DNA of 64,000 nucleotides, from positions 18,310,413 to 18,374,412 of the forward strand of contig OY804589.1 of NCBI GenBank assembly GCA_963680875.1, given 5' to 3'. Under the pieces are notes generated by a model, which was given only the letters and a program-made list of their open reading frames with translations, did no database searches and was not told where the DNA came from. The DNA comes from Bathymodiolus brooksi. Its lineage: Eukaryota > Mollusca > Bivalvia > Mytilida > Modiolidae. The position numbers were made by a program, and so were the translations under genes. This document shows positions 22,113-33,115 of this stretch, piece by piece (the first letter of the stretch is position 1; each line of letters starts with the position of its first letter).

Positions 22113-22616
22113 ACAGGTCCTGCAAACTAGCTGTGTGGTTTGTTCATAGCCTGCAAAATAGCTGTGTGATTGGTCGATAGCTTGTAGTCTAAACGTTTGA
22201 TTGACCCATATCCTGCAGATTAGCTGTTTGAATGGTTCATTGTCTGCAGATTAAGTGTTTGATTGGTCCATTGCCTTCAGACTATCTGTTTGATGGCATA
22301 TATCCCACATAATAGCTGCTTCGTTGACCCATATCCTGCAGATTAGCTGTTACTGTTGGTAGCCATCATATTAGGTATGTGATTGGCTTATTGTCTGCAG
22401 ATTTTGACTAAATGTTTGATTGGCCCATATCCTGCAGTCTAGATAATTGGCTCAAAGTCTGCAAACTAACTGTGTGATTGGCCTATAACCAGCATACTAA
22501 GTGTTTAGTTGCCAATATCCTACAAACTCCCTGTGTGATTGGCACCTAATCTGCAGACTAAGTGTTTGATTTGCCTATATCCTGGAGACTGGCTGTTTGG
22601 TTAGCCTATAACATCC
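22113..22616. repeat. Diverged minisatellite, unit about 32-35 bp
   Basis: About 15 imperfect units repeat the words TGATTGGCCCATATCCTGCA and GATTAGCTGTTTG with much variation. Many units hold ATTGG (the inverse CCAAT word) and CTGCAG. No coding content. Confidence 0.75.
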
Positions 22617-23504
22617 ATCATCAGAGCAGCAGATTAACACGAGTTTTTGGCGATATCGGAGAGCACATTCAGCCTATTTACGTTTCTATGTGTATATAAA
22701 GGTTGCAGTGAATAGTATTAAATCACATTATAGGTCTATATTGAATTGTGAGGCTGAGTGAGAGAGTCGGTATTTAAAATATTGTTCTTCAATGGGATAT
22801 ATACATTAATAAATATAGAAAATGAAAATAAGGTTTTAACATATCACAGGACTCTCATTGGAACATACAAGTACATGATGACAATAAATACCTTTAACCC
22901 AGACAGTGCATGAAAAACCAGGTGAGCGATTTTGGTTCTGGATATCCTTTAGTTGGTCTTTGGCATCTTTTTGTTTCTCTTCGAAATCGCGAAATCGTAA
23001 TCATAACCTTAAGCACTTTCAGTACCACTGATATTATGTTTGCCATATTATTGTGTATATCACAAGCCATTACCTAGATTCCCCACTCTTCCTAAGCAGT
23101 AAGTTTCGATCCTTCATTAACTTATTTTGATTAAATGTTTTGCTAAAGGAGTGTTTGTGGTTGGTGTTTTTTCGTTTGTTTATGTTTTCGCCCATTCCTT
23201 AACCTTTTTGTGTAAACCAATTGGAAAAATTCTCTGGAAAATGCAATATTTTTTTTTTATATCCTTTGTAATTCAATGAGACGTAATTTAGATTTCACAT
23301 TGACAACCCCCTCCCCCATTTAATAAAGTAGACTTGGTGAATATCTTTCCAGTTATGTACATGCAGTTATAATTAGTACTTAGAAGAATATTTCCTGATT
23401 GCGCTCTACATGCTATAAGGCGCCCAGTAGTGGTGTTGTTTGCAATTTTGAATTTTATCGCATGACATTAAAATTGCAAGCCTTGAAAGAAAATACAGTT
23501 CTTT
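22617..23504. other. Gene-free interval
   Basis: Nothing recognised; AT-rich. Confidence 0.5.
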
Positions 23505-23680
23505 TATGATTGATATGTTGATTGATTTTTGGTGTTTAGCGCCACTTTCAGCAATATTTCAGCTATACCATGGCAATCAGTTTTATTGGTTGAAGAAGCC
23601 GGAGTACCCGGAGAGAACCACCGACCACGGGCAAGCAACTGGTAAACTGTATCACTTGCGGCTCAGTTCTTTTAAATTAA
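23505..23680 (-). mobile_element. SINE 3' part, minus orientation
   Basis: Read on the minus strand it contains CAGTTTACCAGTTGCTTGCC, GGTGGTTCTCTCCGGGTACT, GATTGCCATGGTATAGCTGA and AAGTGGCGCTAAACACC, co-linear with 7130-7260 of the complete SINE. The tRNA-like head is absent or unrecognisable, so the copy is 5'-truncated. Confidence 0.75.
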
Positions 23681-23789
23681 GATTTCACAATATACCTTGG
23701 AAAGTGAGAAATAAATGTCTAAGGATTGTCCCATATATTACAATGTAGGAAAACAAGATACCAACTGTTATAAATACATCAACATAAAA

Positions 23790-23953
23790 CAGGGTTCGCG
23801 AAATTGCATATGGGTTTGGTTGTCCTAGTGAAAAAAATGGCAGTCCTCATTAATTTTCTATTGCAAAATTCCAATCTTGTGCAAGTCCTTAGCAAAATCT
23901 GCCCAAATTGTGCTGGTCATGTCTGACAGGACTGACAAATTTCGCGAACTCTG
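23790..23953. mobile_element. 164-bp MITE with CAGGG-type ends
   Basis: The ends CAGGGTTCGCGAAATT and AATTTCGCGAACTCTG form a 16-bp inverted repeat with one mismatch. The element is flanked on both sides by ATAAAA (23784-23789 and 23954-23959). The CAG(G) terminus suggests the hAT superfamily, whose usual target duplication is 8 bp; here only 6 bp can be seen. No coding capacity. Confidence 0.65.
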
Positions 23954-23959
23954 ATAAAA

Positions 23960-25362
23960 TGCAATACCATGATATATTTTACTTCTCTTACCTTTACACA
24001 ACTATTACACAACTATAAACTCAAAGGCAGATTAAACAAATAGTTTAACTTTATGTCATAAAAAAGAATCCCCAGAGTTGGTAAAAATAAACAACTTGTT
24101 TTAAGGAAGGAATCTTTTCTCTTTTAATCAAACCAATCTGATCCTAATAAAAAAATGTCCCTTAAAGTGACATCATCACAATGCTCGAGTTTTTAATTGA
24201 CAACATATTTGTTGTTTAGTGGACACGTTTTTCAATAGATAGTTGACATTCCTATCAGTACCAGTTGTACCCCTTTTCTCTCCGACTTGTTCCAATATTC
24301 TTGTGAAGCAGACTTTATGCATATACTTCTCGAGAGAAAAACAAAGAAGCTAGCCCCTTCTTTATCTTCACATTCCACTTGAAATAAGTATTCAACATTC
24401 AGCTTCCGTTTAGAATAGTACAGTGAAATCTGTCTAAATAGAACCTCCTTAACTGCCACGATATAACTGAAATGCTGTTGAAAGTGGCGTTAAACACAAT
24501 AAAACCAAACCAAATGAACCTCTTTAAGACCTGCATTTGTGTTCAAAATAGACAGGCATCTAGTTTATACAGGATAAATTGACAAATATTTCTTACATTT
24601 TGACTTTATTTAAAGTACGATTTGTACAAGATTCAATTTTTTGTTCAGAGTTTCGGTTTAGACAGGGGCCACTGTTAATAATCAAAACTCTGCTAAGTTC
24701 TGTTTTCCTACATTATTTGGATACGTAACCCAGTCCTCGAAATGAAAATTTAAATTGACTGCTCCGAATCAAATTCTTGAATTTATTTTATATTATATAT
24801 ATATATCTACATAAAATTGAAAAAAATACTGGTCCAAACAAAGTTTTACTGGTCTTGGGCCGTAGGACCGGTGGTCATCGTGAGGACTGTGTATCACACT
24901 GTGCACCACTTCCATAGACTCACATTTTCAGGGTTTCGGTAAATATTAAATAACAATATCGCTTAATATTATTTTTATTGACATTCAGCACATTTCACAA
25001 ATATTACTAAAAGATTTATGGACATCAATTACCAATTTCTTTATTACGTTTGACGTTACACACATTATAAACTGCGTAAATTCAAGCCTATTTAAGGATC
25101 ACTTCTGTATAGAATTTGAACTGTTCTGAGAGATTAATCTATTTTTAGCGAACAAATGTTTTCCCGTTTAATGCAATGTTGTTTCTTTCAAGGTCAACAA
25201 AGGTCACATAAAATCTGAAAAATAAATAATATCATAATAAACATTTTACAATGGCTACATGCTACATACTTTATATGGATTGATTCATACAAAGGTTATT
25301 TAGGAATGTAAGAAAACACTGTCTAGATAGGTAACTAATACATGAATTATGTGTCATACTTA
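23960..25362. other. Interval with only a SINE tail
   Basis: No gene recognised. The only supported element is the SINE tail at 24453-24500. A minus-strand ORF of 75 codons (24232-24459) ends against this tail and has no recognised motif. Confidence 0.45.
24453..24500 (+). mobile_element. SINE tail fragment
   Basis: ACTGCCACGATATAACTGAA, then AAAGTGGCGTTAAACACAAT: the last 50 or so bases of the SINE family at 7001, without a body. Confidence 0.7.
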
Positions 25363-25713
25363 TTGTTGCTTAACACACATTCAGCCTTTTTCAGCTTTAT
25401 CATGGAGAGAACAAGTTAAGTTTCAATGAGATGACAATGAGGTCCGCTTTGCACTAGATCGCCACGCTGAGTTATATCTTTATAGTGCTAGCACACTGAA
25501 AAAATAGTCCGCTGGTAGACAGGTTGCTCCACTCGGACACATTATTCTGATTCCGAGCCAACCAGTCTTTGGTCTTTCTACTTAATGCTGCGTGCTTAGT
25601 GGAGAAGCAACAAATACCAATTTTATAGTCTTTGCTTTGACCCGATTAGGGCTCGATCCCACGATCTACCGCACTCGGGGATAGCACACTGAATACTACT
25701 CCACCGATGCGGT
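25363..25713 (-). mobile_element. Second SINE family, minus orientation
   Basis: Read on the minus strand the head is ACCGCATCGGTGGAGTAGT (A-box-like) with GTGGGATCGAGCCC (B-box-like). The tail is CTCTCCATGATAAAGCTGAA then GTGTGTTAAGCAAC, the mollusc SINE tail type. The middle carries ATAATGTGTCCGAGTGGAGC. A diverged relative lies at 34957-35260 in the same orientation. Confidence 0.65.
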
Positions 25714-25727
25714 TTGTCATACGTTTA

Positions 25728-26911
25728 GTCATAAATACAAACTATAGAGCCTTGTATCAGAAAGTACACTGGTGTCTTAATTACGGTACCAATTAAACCC
25801 TGCCCTGGTACGAAACAGTACCCTGGTGTCTTAGTGATAGTACAAACTAGAGCCTTGTATCACACAATACACAGGTGTCTTAGAGATAAATACCAACTAG
25901 AACCTTGTATCAGACAGTACAATAGTGTCTTAGACATTAATATCAGCTAGAGCCTTGTATCGGACAGTACAATGGTGTTTTAGACATAAATACAAACTAT
26001 AGAGCCTTGTATCAGAAAGTACACTGGTGTCTTAATTACGGTACCAATTAAACCCTGCCCTGGTACGAAACAGTGCACTGGTGTCTTAGTGATAGTACAA
26101 ACTAGAACCTTGTATCAGACAATACACTGGTGTCTTAGTGATAAATACCAACTAGAGCCTTGTATCAGACAGTACAATGGTGTCTTAGACATTAATATCA
26201 GCTAGAGCCTTGTATCGGACAGTACAATGGTGTTTTAGACATAAATACAAATTATAGAGCCTTGTATCAGAAAGTGCACTGGTGTCTTAATTACGGTACC
26301 AATTAAACCCTGACCTGGTACGAAACAGTACACTGGTGTCTTAGTGATAGTACAAACTAGAGCCTTGTATCAGACAATACACTGGTGTCTTAGTGATAAA
26401 TACCAACTAGAGCATTGTATCAGACAGTACAATGGTGTCTTAGACATTAATACCAACTAGAGGCTTGTATCAGACAGTACAATGGTGTCTTAGACATACA
26501 TACAAACTATAGAGCCTTGTATCAGAAAGTACACTGGTGTCTTAATTACGGTACCAATTAAACCCTGCCCTGGTACGAAACAGTGCACTGGTGTCTTAGT
26601 GATAGTACAAACTAGAGCCTTGTATCAGACAATACACTGGTGTCTTAGTGATAAATACCAAATAGAGCCTTGTATCAGACAGTACAAAGGTGTCTTAGAC
26701 ATTAATACAAACTAGAGCCTTGTATCAGAGAGTACACTGGTGTCTTAAGACATAAACACAAACTAGAGCCTTGTATCAGACAGTACAATGGTGTCTTATA
26801 CATTAATACAAACTAGAGCCTTGTATCAGAGAGTACACTGGTGTCTTAGACATTAATACAAACTAGAGCCTTGTATCAGACAATACACTGGTGTCTTAGA
26901 CATTAATACTG
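25728..26911. repeat. 51-bp tandem repeat with 255-bp higher-order unit
   Basis: The basic unit of about 51 bp carries GAGCCTTGTATCAGACAGTA and GGTGTCTTAGACATTAATAC. Every fifth unit has a distinctive ACGGTACCAATTAAACCCTG variant. The marker ACTATAGAGCC (or ATTATAGAGCC) recurs at 25741, 25996, 26251 and 26506, exactly 255 bp apart each time. After the last marker the array changes to simple units without the higher-order marker. Confidence 0.93.
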
Positions 26912-28583
26912 TTGCACCACTGGGGTGGTAACGATATAAGTATAAAAACTGGTTGTAGTGGGTTATTTCTATTACTGGTAGCGTAATCTGCACAAGCTCA
27001 AGGCATTGGCAAAACTTAATGTTTCATACTTGTACAACAAATAATAAGGATATGGAAAAGATTCTCATGAAATTTATTATAATAACAATTGATAATTTAA
27101 CGAATACAATATAAAATCCTACTGAGCGCAATAAAATACCGGGACCCCCCCCCCCTTTTGGACAAATGTCAATATTAGCGTGAAGTAGTACGAACGTAGT
27201 AAAAATATATAGGTCACAGGTCGGAATATTCTATCTTAAGGGAAACGTACCAGTTTAAATAACAGAAAGAGTACTGTGAAAATAACTGATATCTATCTTG
27301 CTGGTAGCGCTCAGGTTAATTGCAAGGTGCTAAAAAGATGTAATTGTCCTGGTCTCGGGTTAAAGTGTCTCTCTTGAGTAGCAGACGTTTAGTTTTTATA
27401 TACGCAAAGCCCACATCTGGATGCGAGTCAAATGCAGCTGATTGGTTGGTTACTCCAAAAGTTCCCACGGTAAGTATACCGTAAACGGGGCCGCAAACAG
27501 GGCCACATAAGTGTGAGGTAACACACATGCGCACTATAAATTACACACAGGATACATGGCGGGAAGTATAAACACGTTGTTTGTCATGTCAAGAGGAAGG
27601 GAAAACGGGCTTAATAAAGCTTACCCTAAAGGAAAACAAACCCAAGTACAATATATAAACCTAGCGTGAATGAATGAAATAGGTAAGAAAATGTGACAAG
27701 GTTTATAAGGAGAAATAAAGATGATGAGAACGAGGCACAGAAGAAGCTAGATACGATAACGTAGCATCGTGTTATGGGTTTTCGTACTATTATCGATTTT
27801 CCGATATAACGATTAACAGTGTTAAACCTTCATTCGTATGACGATTGGAATTTTCAAAGAATGGCTAGTTAAATATTTCTTTGTACATAAGATTGTTTTA
27901 AAGCCATTCTTGTATTTTAATATACTCTCGATTATCTGGCAACTTTTGCTGTCAGTAAAATGGCGTCATCTGTTTTCGTATGAAGTAAAAACAGGGCCGA
28001 TATACGGGATGGAAACGAATATAAAATCCGGAAATGGCTGGCTTTAAAATCTCATGGTTCTGGCCATCTACCAAATCATACTACATCTAAATAAAATAAC
28101 AGAATGTTTGAAAATTACCACTTTCAAAATTGTGTTTACTTTTGATGGGTTTTTTTAGTGCTGAAACCACAATGCACTGAAAAGTGACATGGGTTTTATT
28201 TAAGAAACAAGCACATTTCAGTCAGCTCGTTTGTTTACAAGTACAATCAGTGACCCCATGACACTTACATGACAGGAAGAGCCGGTGTCTGAGAGGCAGA
28301 CGACATAGTTCAATTTTATATAGCCCTTCTGGATTTTTGTCCAGCTACTTTATAAATGAAGTAAATTTTTAGCATTACAAAAAGTATGGTTCAGTAGGTA
28401 GGTTCACTGTGTTTGGTACTTACGTCTTTAAAAGTAAACTTTAACATGTTTTACAGATGTCATGTTGTAGTCCTGTTTACGTTCCATAAATAGAAACCGG
28501 AAGACACGTCAAAAATAATGCTTGCGCTGTGGAAATTAAAATAAAATGGATGATACGAAAACACATGACATACGAAAACACAT
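26912..28583. other. Gene-free interval
   Basis: No supported gene. A C run lies at 27145-27155. A minus-strand ORF of 72 codons (27316-27534) is somewhat GC-richer than its surroundings but has no motif I recognise. A short stem (AAGAATGGCT at about 27857 and AGCCATTCTT at about 27902) is present. Confidence 0.45.
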
Positions 28584-28655
28584 ATCGTGACGATAGCCCT
28601 CAGTCCGCTTTTGCTCCTCGGAGCACAAGCGGAATGAGGGTTACGTTATCGTATC
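28584..28655. repeat. Long near-perfect palindrome (hairpin)
   Basis: Arms of about 33 bp are separated by about 2 bp: GCCCTCAGTCCGC, TTTTGCTCC, then GGAGCACAAGCGG, AATGAGGG, and outward GACGATA against TTATCGT. The arms contain a few mismatches that keep a strong stem in RNA or cruciform DNA. Confidence 0.75.
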
Positions 28656-29128
28656 TAAGAAGAAGCGGGCACGTTTTTTGTTGGAGCACAAAACTTTTCA
28701 CATATTTGAGTTTCTACACCCACCTGCACTTATTTACACCATTCAAACATTACTGCAAACACGCTTCAATGTCTCCTGTATATTTGTAGACTTTTAGTGA
28801 ACCTTGAACATTATTTGTCATTATATGTCGAGTTGAACTGAGCACGGGTTGGCTGCCCTGAAGCACTTTCGTTATTTTTGTTTTTCATATTATTTAAGAG
28901 AAAAGCTTTTACTAAGAAATAAACGATTATAAGACCAAAATCTAACAATTTTTAGGATTTGTCTACAACAAACGCCAAAACATGGGTTGGTCTAAAAACA
29001 GGACGGAGAAAAACAGGACGGGCAAATTTTGATACATTTTTAGACATAACTTTTGTATTACTTGAGCTTTTTTTTTAATTTCAATTGATTTGTAAATTAG
29101 GAACAAATATCTAACGTTTGCTATACAT
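28656..29128. other. Gene-free interval
   Basis: No supported gene. Two short AACAGGACGG words near 28997 and 29013 resemble the first part of the repeat that follows. Confidence 0.4.
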
Positions 29129-29400
29129 TTTATTTGGAAATATTGAAAGATGAATTCAAAATCTTGACAGGACGGACTTTTTCACGGAACAAAATGGCGA
29201 TAAAATTATCAGTGTTCTCGTCTTTGATGTCAAATTATTCTTTTAATAATAATTTCTGTCAAAAGATAATTATATATTTGGAAAGCTTGTACAATAAGCT
29301 TTATTTTGATATAAAGTTTATTTGGAAATACTGAAAGATGAATTCAAAATCTTGACAGGACGGACTTTTTCACGGAACAAAATGGCGAGAATATTATCAG
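29129..29400. repeat. 83-bp direct repeat, 188 bp apart
   Basis: Two nearly identical copies of about 83 bp start near 29129 and 29318, with TGAAAGATGAATTCAAAATC and GACGGACTTTTTCACGGAAC, and differ at a handful of positions. Both encode the same short peptide from ATG (MEILKDEFKILTGRTFSRNK) because they are duplicates, not because of coding constraint. Confidence 0.8.
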
Positions 29401-30493
29401 TCAGCAAGGGTTTATATCTAAAATCTAGTGTATCACAGAGAGTGGATCAAAATATCCTATGGTGGTGCGAGTCGAGCAGGAAAACAAGTAAAGGAGTTAA
29501 TTCGCTGAAAGAAAACCTGCCCCGTAAAATTAGATTAATGGGAAACATACATGTATATGTATGGTTAGCAACCTGCGACCTCACGTCAAAAACAAAAGGT
29601 GGAGCAGTCTCCCTTAATCCTATTGTCCAGACGCAGGACATATTAGAGCAATACCAAACACAGGGACAGAAATTAACTATTTTCCCCAGTAGCCAACTGG
29701 GCTACTGACTTCTAATTTCTAGGGACCCAGCTAAATTTTAAGGAGCCCAATTTTATTTTTCAGTTGATGAAAAAGAAAAATCAAAACATTCGGACATAAA
29801 TGAATAATTATTCATTTTAAAAACCCATTTAATCAGGTAATACAGGCTTTTTAAATACTTGTAGCAGTATGAATTTGTATCTTCGTCTGTCTTCCTCTTT
29901 TGTGGAGGTTTTATGCCATTGCCACTGATAAACTCCCATATTTTCTAAACAGGAATTTACCTACTTAAAATGTTAACTCTTAAAGAGGAATGTGCATGCA
30001 AAAAAGGTTTCCAGATATTTTGAATTAATTTGTGTGATAGATCCAGCAATAATTAAATTTAATCAGGTCTTGTCCTGATCTGATCTAAACAAAAATCCTA
30101 ATTTTGATAGGAATGCATTTTTTGTGATGTCAAACTTGTCTATAATGACGTTCGATGGCAATTTAGTAAGCAGTCTTTATGTGACTCTGAGTTAAATTAT
30201 GTCAGTCGGCATACATATATAGTGCACAGTATCCAGTGGATGTAATAAATACAGCATATGTAAATATCTGTATTTAATTATTCCTTTTACTGTATGTATT
30301 ATATGTGTGCATACAGATATTGTATTTTATATTGTTTTTTTTATTTGTAAACAAGTAAAATGTAGCAGATAATTTTTATTTCATAGGTTTATAAATTTGA
30401 AATATATTCTTTAATATAGTAGGTATAAAATAAACTGTATACAAGAATCCCGAATACACATCTATTCTTTTGGAAAATTTTAGGAAATCAATT
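29401..30493. other. Interval with an unrecognised 128-codon ORF
   Basis: The ORF at 29322-29708 begins inside the second 83-bp repeat and runs on for about 105 more codons with a balanced residue mix (for example GNIHVYVWLATCDLTSKTKG). I recognise no family, and an overlapping minus-strand frame is also open at 29447-29641. The remainder to 30493 is AT-rich and featureless. Confidence 0.3.
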
Positions 30494-30950
30494 GAAAACA
30501 AGATGTTGCACGCTACGTCGTGCTAAGAATACCCCCACTCGTTCATTTGTAAGTCGCACGGTAAACAGGAAGTAGATGTGCGGTAAACCTGGAAAGGGGA
30601 GACATGGTACAAGTCACCATGCCAAAGCCATATATCAAATATAAAATCACTTCTTCCAGTAAAAGCTGAGATAACTGTTACGAAAGTTTTCATTACGGCA
30701 AACATGAAAAATTCTAAGGCGCACTGTAAACAGGAAGTAGATGTGCAGTAAACCTGGAAAGGGGAGACACTGTACAAGTCACCATGCCAAAGCCATATAT
30801 TATATATAAACTCATTTCTTCCAGTAGAAGCTGAGATATCTGTTACGAAAGTGTGAACGGACGGACAAACGGACGGACGAACGGACGGACAAACGGACGG
30901 ACGAACGGACGGACAAGGTGATTGCAATAGAGTGGGGGTATAATAAATAT
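30494..30950 (+). mobile_element. Second pearl-like element, two core units
   Basis: The left end near 30494 holds a small stem (GCACG and CGTGC) and ATACCCCCACTC. Two core units of about 185 bp follow, each with AAACAGGAAGTAGATGTGC, CCTGGAAAGGGGAGACA and AGTCACCATGCCAAAGCCAT. A 12-bp ACGG-type microsatellite runs from 30856 to 30915, and the right end has GAGTGGGGGTAT, the inverse of the left ATACCCCCACTC. The core sequence differs from the element at 9434, so it is another family with the same plan. Confidence 0.65.
30856..30915. repeat. Alternating 12-bp ACGG-type microsatellite
   Basis: Five 12-bp units alternate between GAACGGACGGAC and AAACGGACGGAC, so the true repeat period is 24 bp. 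It sits inside the second pearl-like element. Confidence 0.9.
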
Positions 30951-31407
30951 ACACTATAATGTACAATTGCAATAGACAAGTTATTCACCTTAGCTTGGAT
31001 TACAAGTATCAATCAATTTCCATGTAAACATTTTTTTCAATTAAATGTTTTTTCTGTATAAGATAAGGCAGATATGGCCAACAATCCGTATATCACTGTC
31101 CGATGCCGATCTGAATATTTTACATCAATTTCAACATCCGGTTTACCTACATTTTAAATTTCAGTTAAGAACATGAATCTGTTGTAATCTTCAATATATA
31201 AGCATCTCAAAACAAATTTAATTAAATACAAACAATATTTGATACTTTAGGAGTGTGGAAGTCAACTTATTTCTGTGCTCAGCAATATATTTCAGTTTTA
31301 AGGCTCCATGTATTGCAGGTGCTCGTTCCTACTAAAAGCATGTTTACAATACGTATAGGAAGAAGGAGACGTTCTATTTAGTAAAAATAGGAATGTGCCG
31401 ATCTGAC
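30951..31407. other. Gene-free interval
   Basis: AT-rich; nothing recognised before the hAT left end. Confidence 0.5.
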
Positions 31408-32660
31408 CAGAGGCGTGGCTGCATATACGCTGTCACGCCATGGCGTGCACATCGGCAGGTTAAAAAAATGTATTGTTAATGTTAACAGTATAATTAATAT
31501 ATCGCTAATAAGACGCACTAGTTACTTTTGAATGGTAGTTATGTGATGGACAAGTCAAGCGGACGCATTGTATACCTTTAAGACGTCGATATCTAGTTGT
31601 GGTCCATGCGTTAGAACGCTTACAAAAACAAGGTGATGACAAAGTTCCTTGCATCCATCATGGGGCTTCAGTTTATCATAGCTTTGGTGGTAGCGTACCA
31701 TATTTTGCATAGCACTGTTTAGCTGTCAACATTCCTCCAAGATAACGAATGTGACCTTGAAGCAATCAAAGAATCCAAGATCGTGATTGAAATGCTAAGA
31801 GCTGAACGACAGGACGAATCGGTTTAATTCTGCACTAAGCTTAGCCAAATCTTTTGATATACGTGGTGTATCTGATTTTATGCCGAGGCGATGTGGTAGA
31901 CAAACTACCAGAATCAATCACCCCGCGAAACGCCAAAACAGTATTGGCGAATGTATTTGCACTATCCATTTTTGGACAATTTGATTACGAACTTGAATCA
32001 CGTCTCCTTAAATCGGAAAACCGATTCTATGCACAGCATCTAATGCCCGTGCTGTAGACAAATTAACTGATGATCATGTTGCTACAATATACGAGGCATA
32101 TCAGGCTGACATTTACTTGTCATTAGAGGATTTCAGGAGAGAAGTAGACAGATAGCGAACCCACTGGGTCATTACTAAACGTAATGATTTGCAACAACAC
32201 TTTGTACCACACTTGATTCTGTAAATCCAGTTCTTTATTCTTCTATAGATACAATATTGATAAAACTATGTGTTTTGTTTACTATGCCAGTAGCAAGCGC
32301 TACTGCTGAAATGCCATTTAATGTACTGAGACGTTTGAAAACTTATGTTAGGTCGACCATGAAGAATGACAGGCTATCTTCCCTTAAGATTGATGCATAT
32401 ATTAACCGAGATTTTGAAGTGGACCTGTACAACGCATTGGAGGTGTTCGTATCTGCTAAGACACGAAGGGCAGATTTTGGACAATTTTAAGAAATTCTTG
32501 TCTATCAAAGTCATTAAAATAGTGCTTGATTCTGTTATATGAAACCTTGAAATGGCCCCAGATCGCACCATTTTGCATCTCTTCAAAAAAAATTCCCAGA
32601 CCCCCCTCCGCCTCTCAAGAATTATGGCGTGCATACTATTAAGCCTCAGCTACGCCCCTG
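31408..32660 (+). mobile_element. hAT element with decayed transposase
   Basis: The left end CAGAGGCGTGGCTG at 31408 and the right end CAGCTACGCCCCTG at 32647-32660 form inverted termini of the same family as 17679. The subterminal TCACGCCATGGCGTGCAC is also shared. The flanks at these two ends do not match (GATCTGAC on the left, TTGATTGA on the right). The left flank instead matches the flank of the right end at 36370 (GGTCTGAC), which suggests that these two outer ends belong together. Confidence 0.75.
31621..32490 (+). pseudogene. hAT (ZMYM1-like) transposase, C-terminal half, multiply broken
   Basis: Consecutive plus-strand fragments are in the order expected for ZMYM1-like hAT transposases: GLQFIIALVVAYHILHSTV (about 31660-31720), LQDNECDLEAIKESKIVIEM, a block with MPRRCGRQTTRINHPAK (about 31878-31930), TDDHVATIYEAYQADIYLSL (about 32068-32127), and the C-terminal dimerisation domain with TMPVASATAEMPFNVLRRLK (32257-32490). 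Several stop codons and at least two frame changes separate them. A transposase of this type would bind the element ends in the nucleus. The N-terminal zinc-finger region is not recognisable. The gene cannot be functional as read. Confidence 0.7.
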
Positions 32661-32670
32661 TTGATTGACG

Positions 32671-32799
32671 GTGAACCAACGTAATCCGCAATGTCAAAAT
32701 ATTGCTGAATTAACAAGCGCAAATGTGGAAGAATGGCGGCGATTCCCACAAGAGAGGCCTCGTATCCTAGTTCGTGGAATAAATAGACGAGTGCGGTAG
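32671..32799 (+). pseudogene. Tc1-like transposase C-terminal fragment
   Basis: A 42-codon frame carries NIAELTSANVEEWRRFPQER and then GINRRVR before a stop. This is the C-terminal pattern of Tc1-like transposases, in which an 'EL..A...EW..IPQ' block is followed by a basic 'R..I....RR' block. It begins 10 bp after the hAT right end. About 280 bp further, 33081-33115 (GGGTGGTTCTTAACTTTTTG, GTCGAAGTGTATA) resembles a Tc1-type right terminal repeat. The missing N-terminal part is represented by 35725-35910. Confidence 0.6.
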
Positions 32800-33080
32800 C
32801 TTTGACTACTAATGAAATGTGCTTCCATCTTCATTCTAAAGTTCTCGAAAAAATTATGGCTCGTTCGTTTTCGTAAACTGTTGAAAAACAATAACCAAAT
32901 AAAACATTTTTGAAGTTTTAGAATGTTCATGTTATCCCCCTTTTTCCATTTGTAATAACCAACCATTTGATTTCTTAATCAGCTTCAAATACGACTCAAA
33001 GTGTAGCCCATGATCTAATCCATAATGAAATATTACCAAAAGAGCATTTCGTGTTCAACTTCTTTCATCTTAAAATAAAT

Positions 33081-33115
33081 ACTGGGTGGTTCTTAACTTT
33101 TTGTCGAAGTGTATA
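33081..33115 (+). mobile_element. Tc1-type right terminal repeat
   Basis: GGGTGGTTCTTAACTTTTTG followed by TCGAAGTGTATA resembles the terminal repeats of Tc1-like elements, which often carry CAAAAAGT and ACACT words near a TA target. No matching left terminus was found before 35725. Confidence 0.45.

Noticed and set aside
21916..22125. 69-codon minus-strand ORF as a separate gene
   Set aside because: It is a shadow frame over the protease histidine block; the recognisable residues are in the other minus frames.
30523..30972. 149-codon minus-strand ORF rich in CPSVRPSVCPSV
   Set aside because: The peptide repeat is the translation of the ACGG-type microsatellite and the two core units of a pearl-like element.
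32694..32966. 90-codon minus-strand ORF
   Set aside because: Shadow of the Tc1 C-terminal fragment, which reads on the plus strand.
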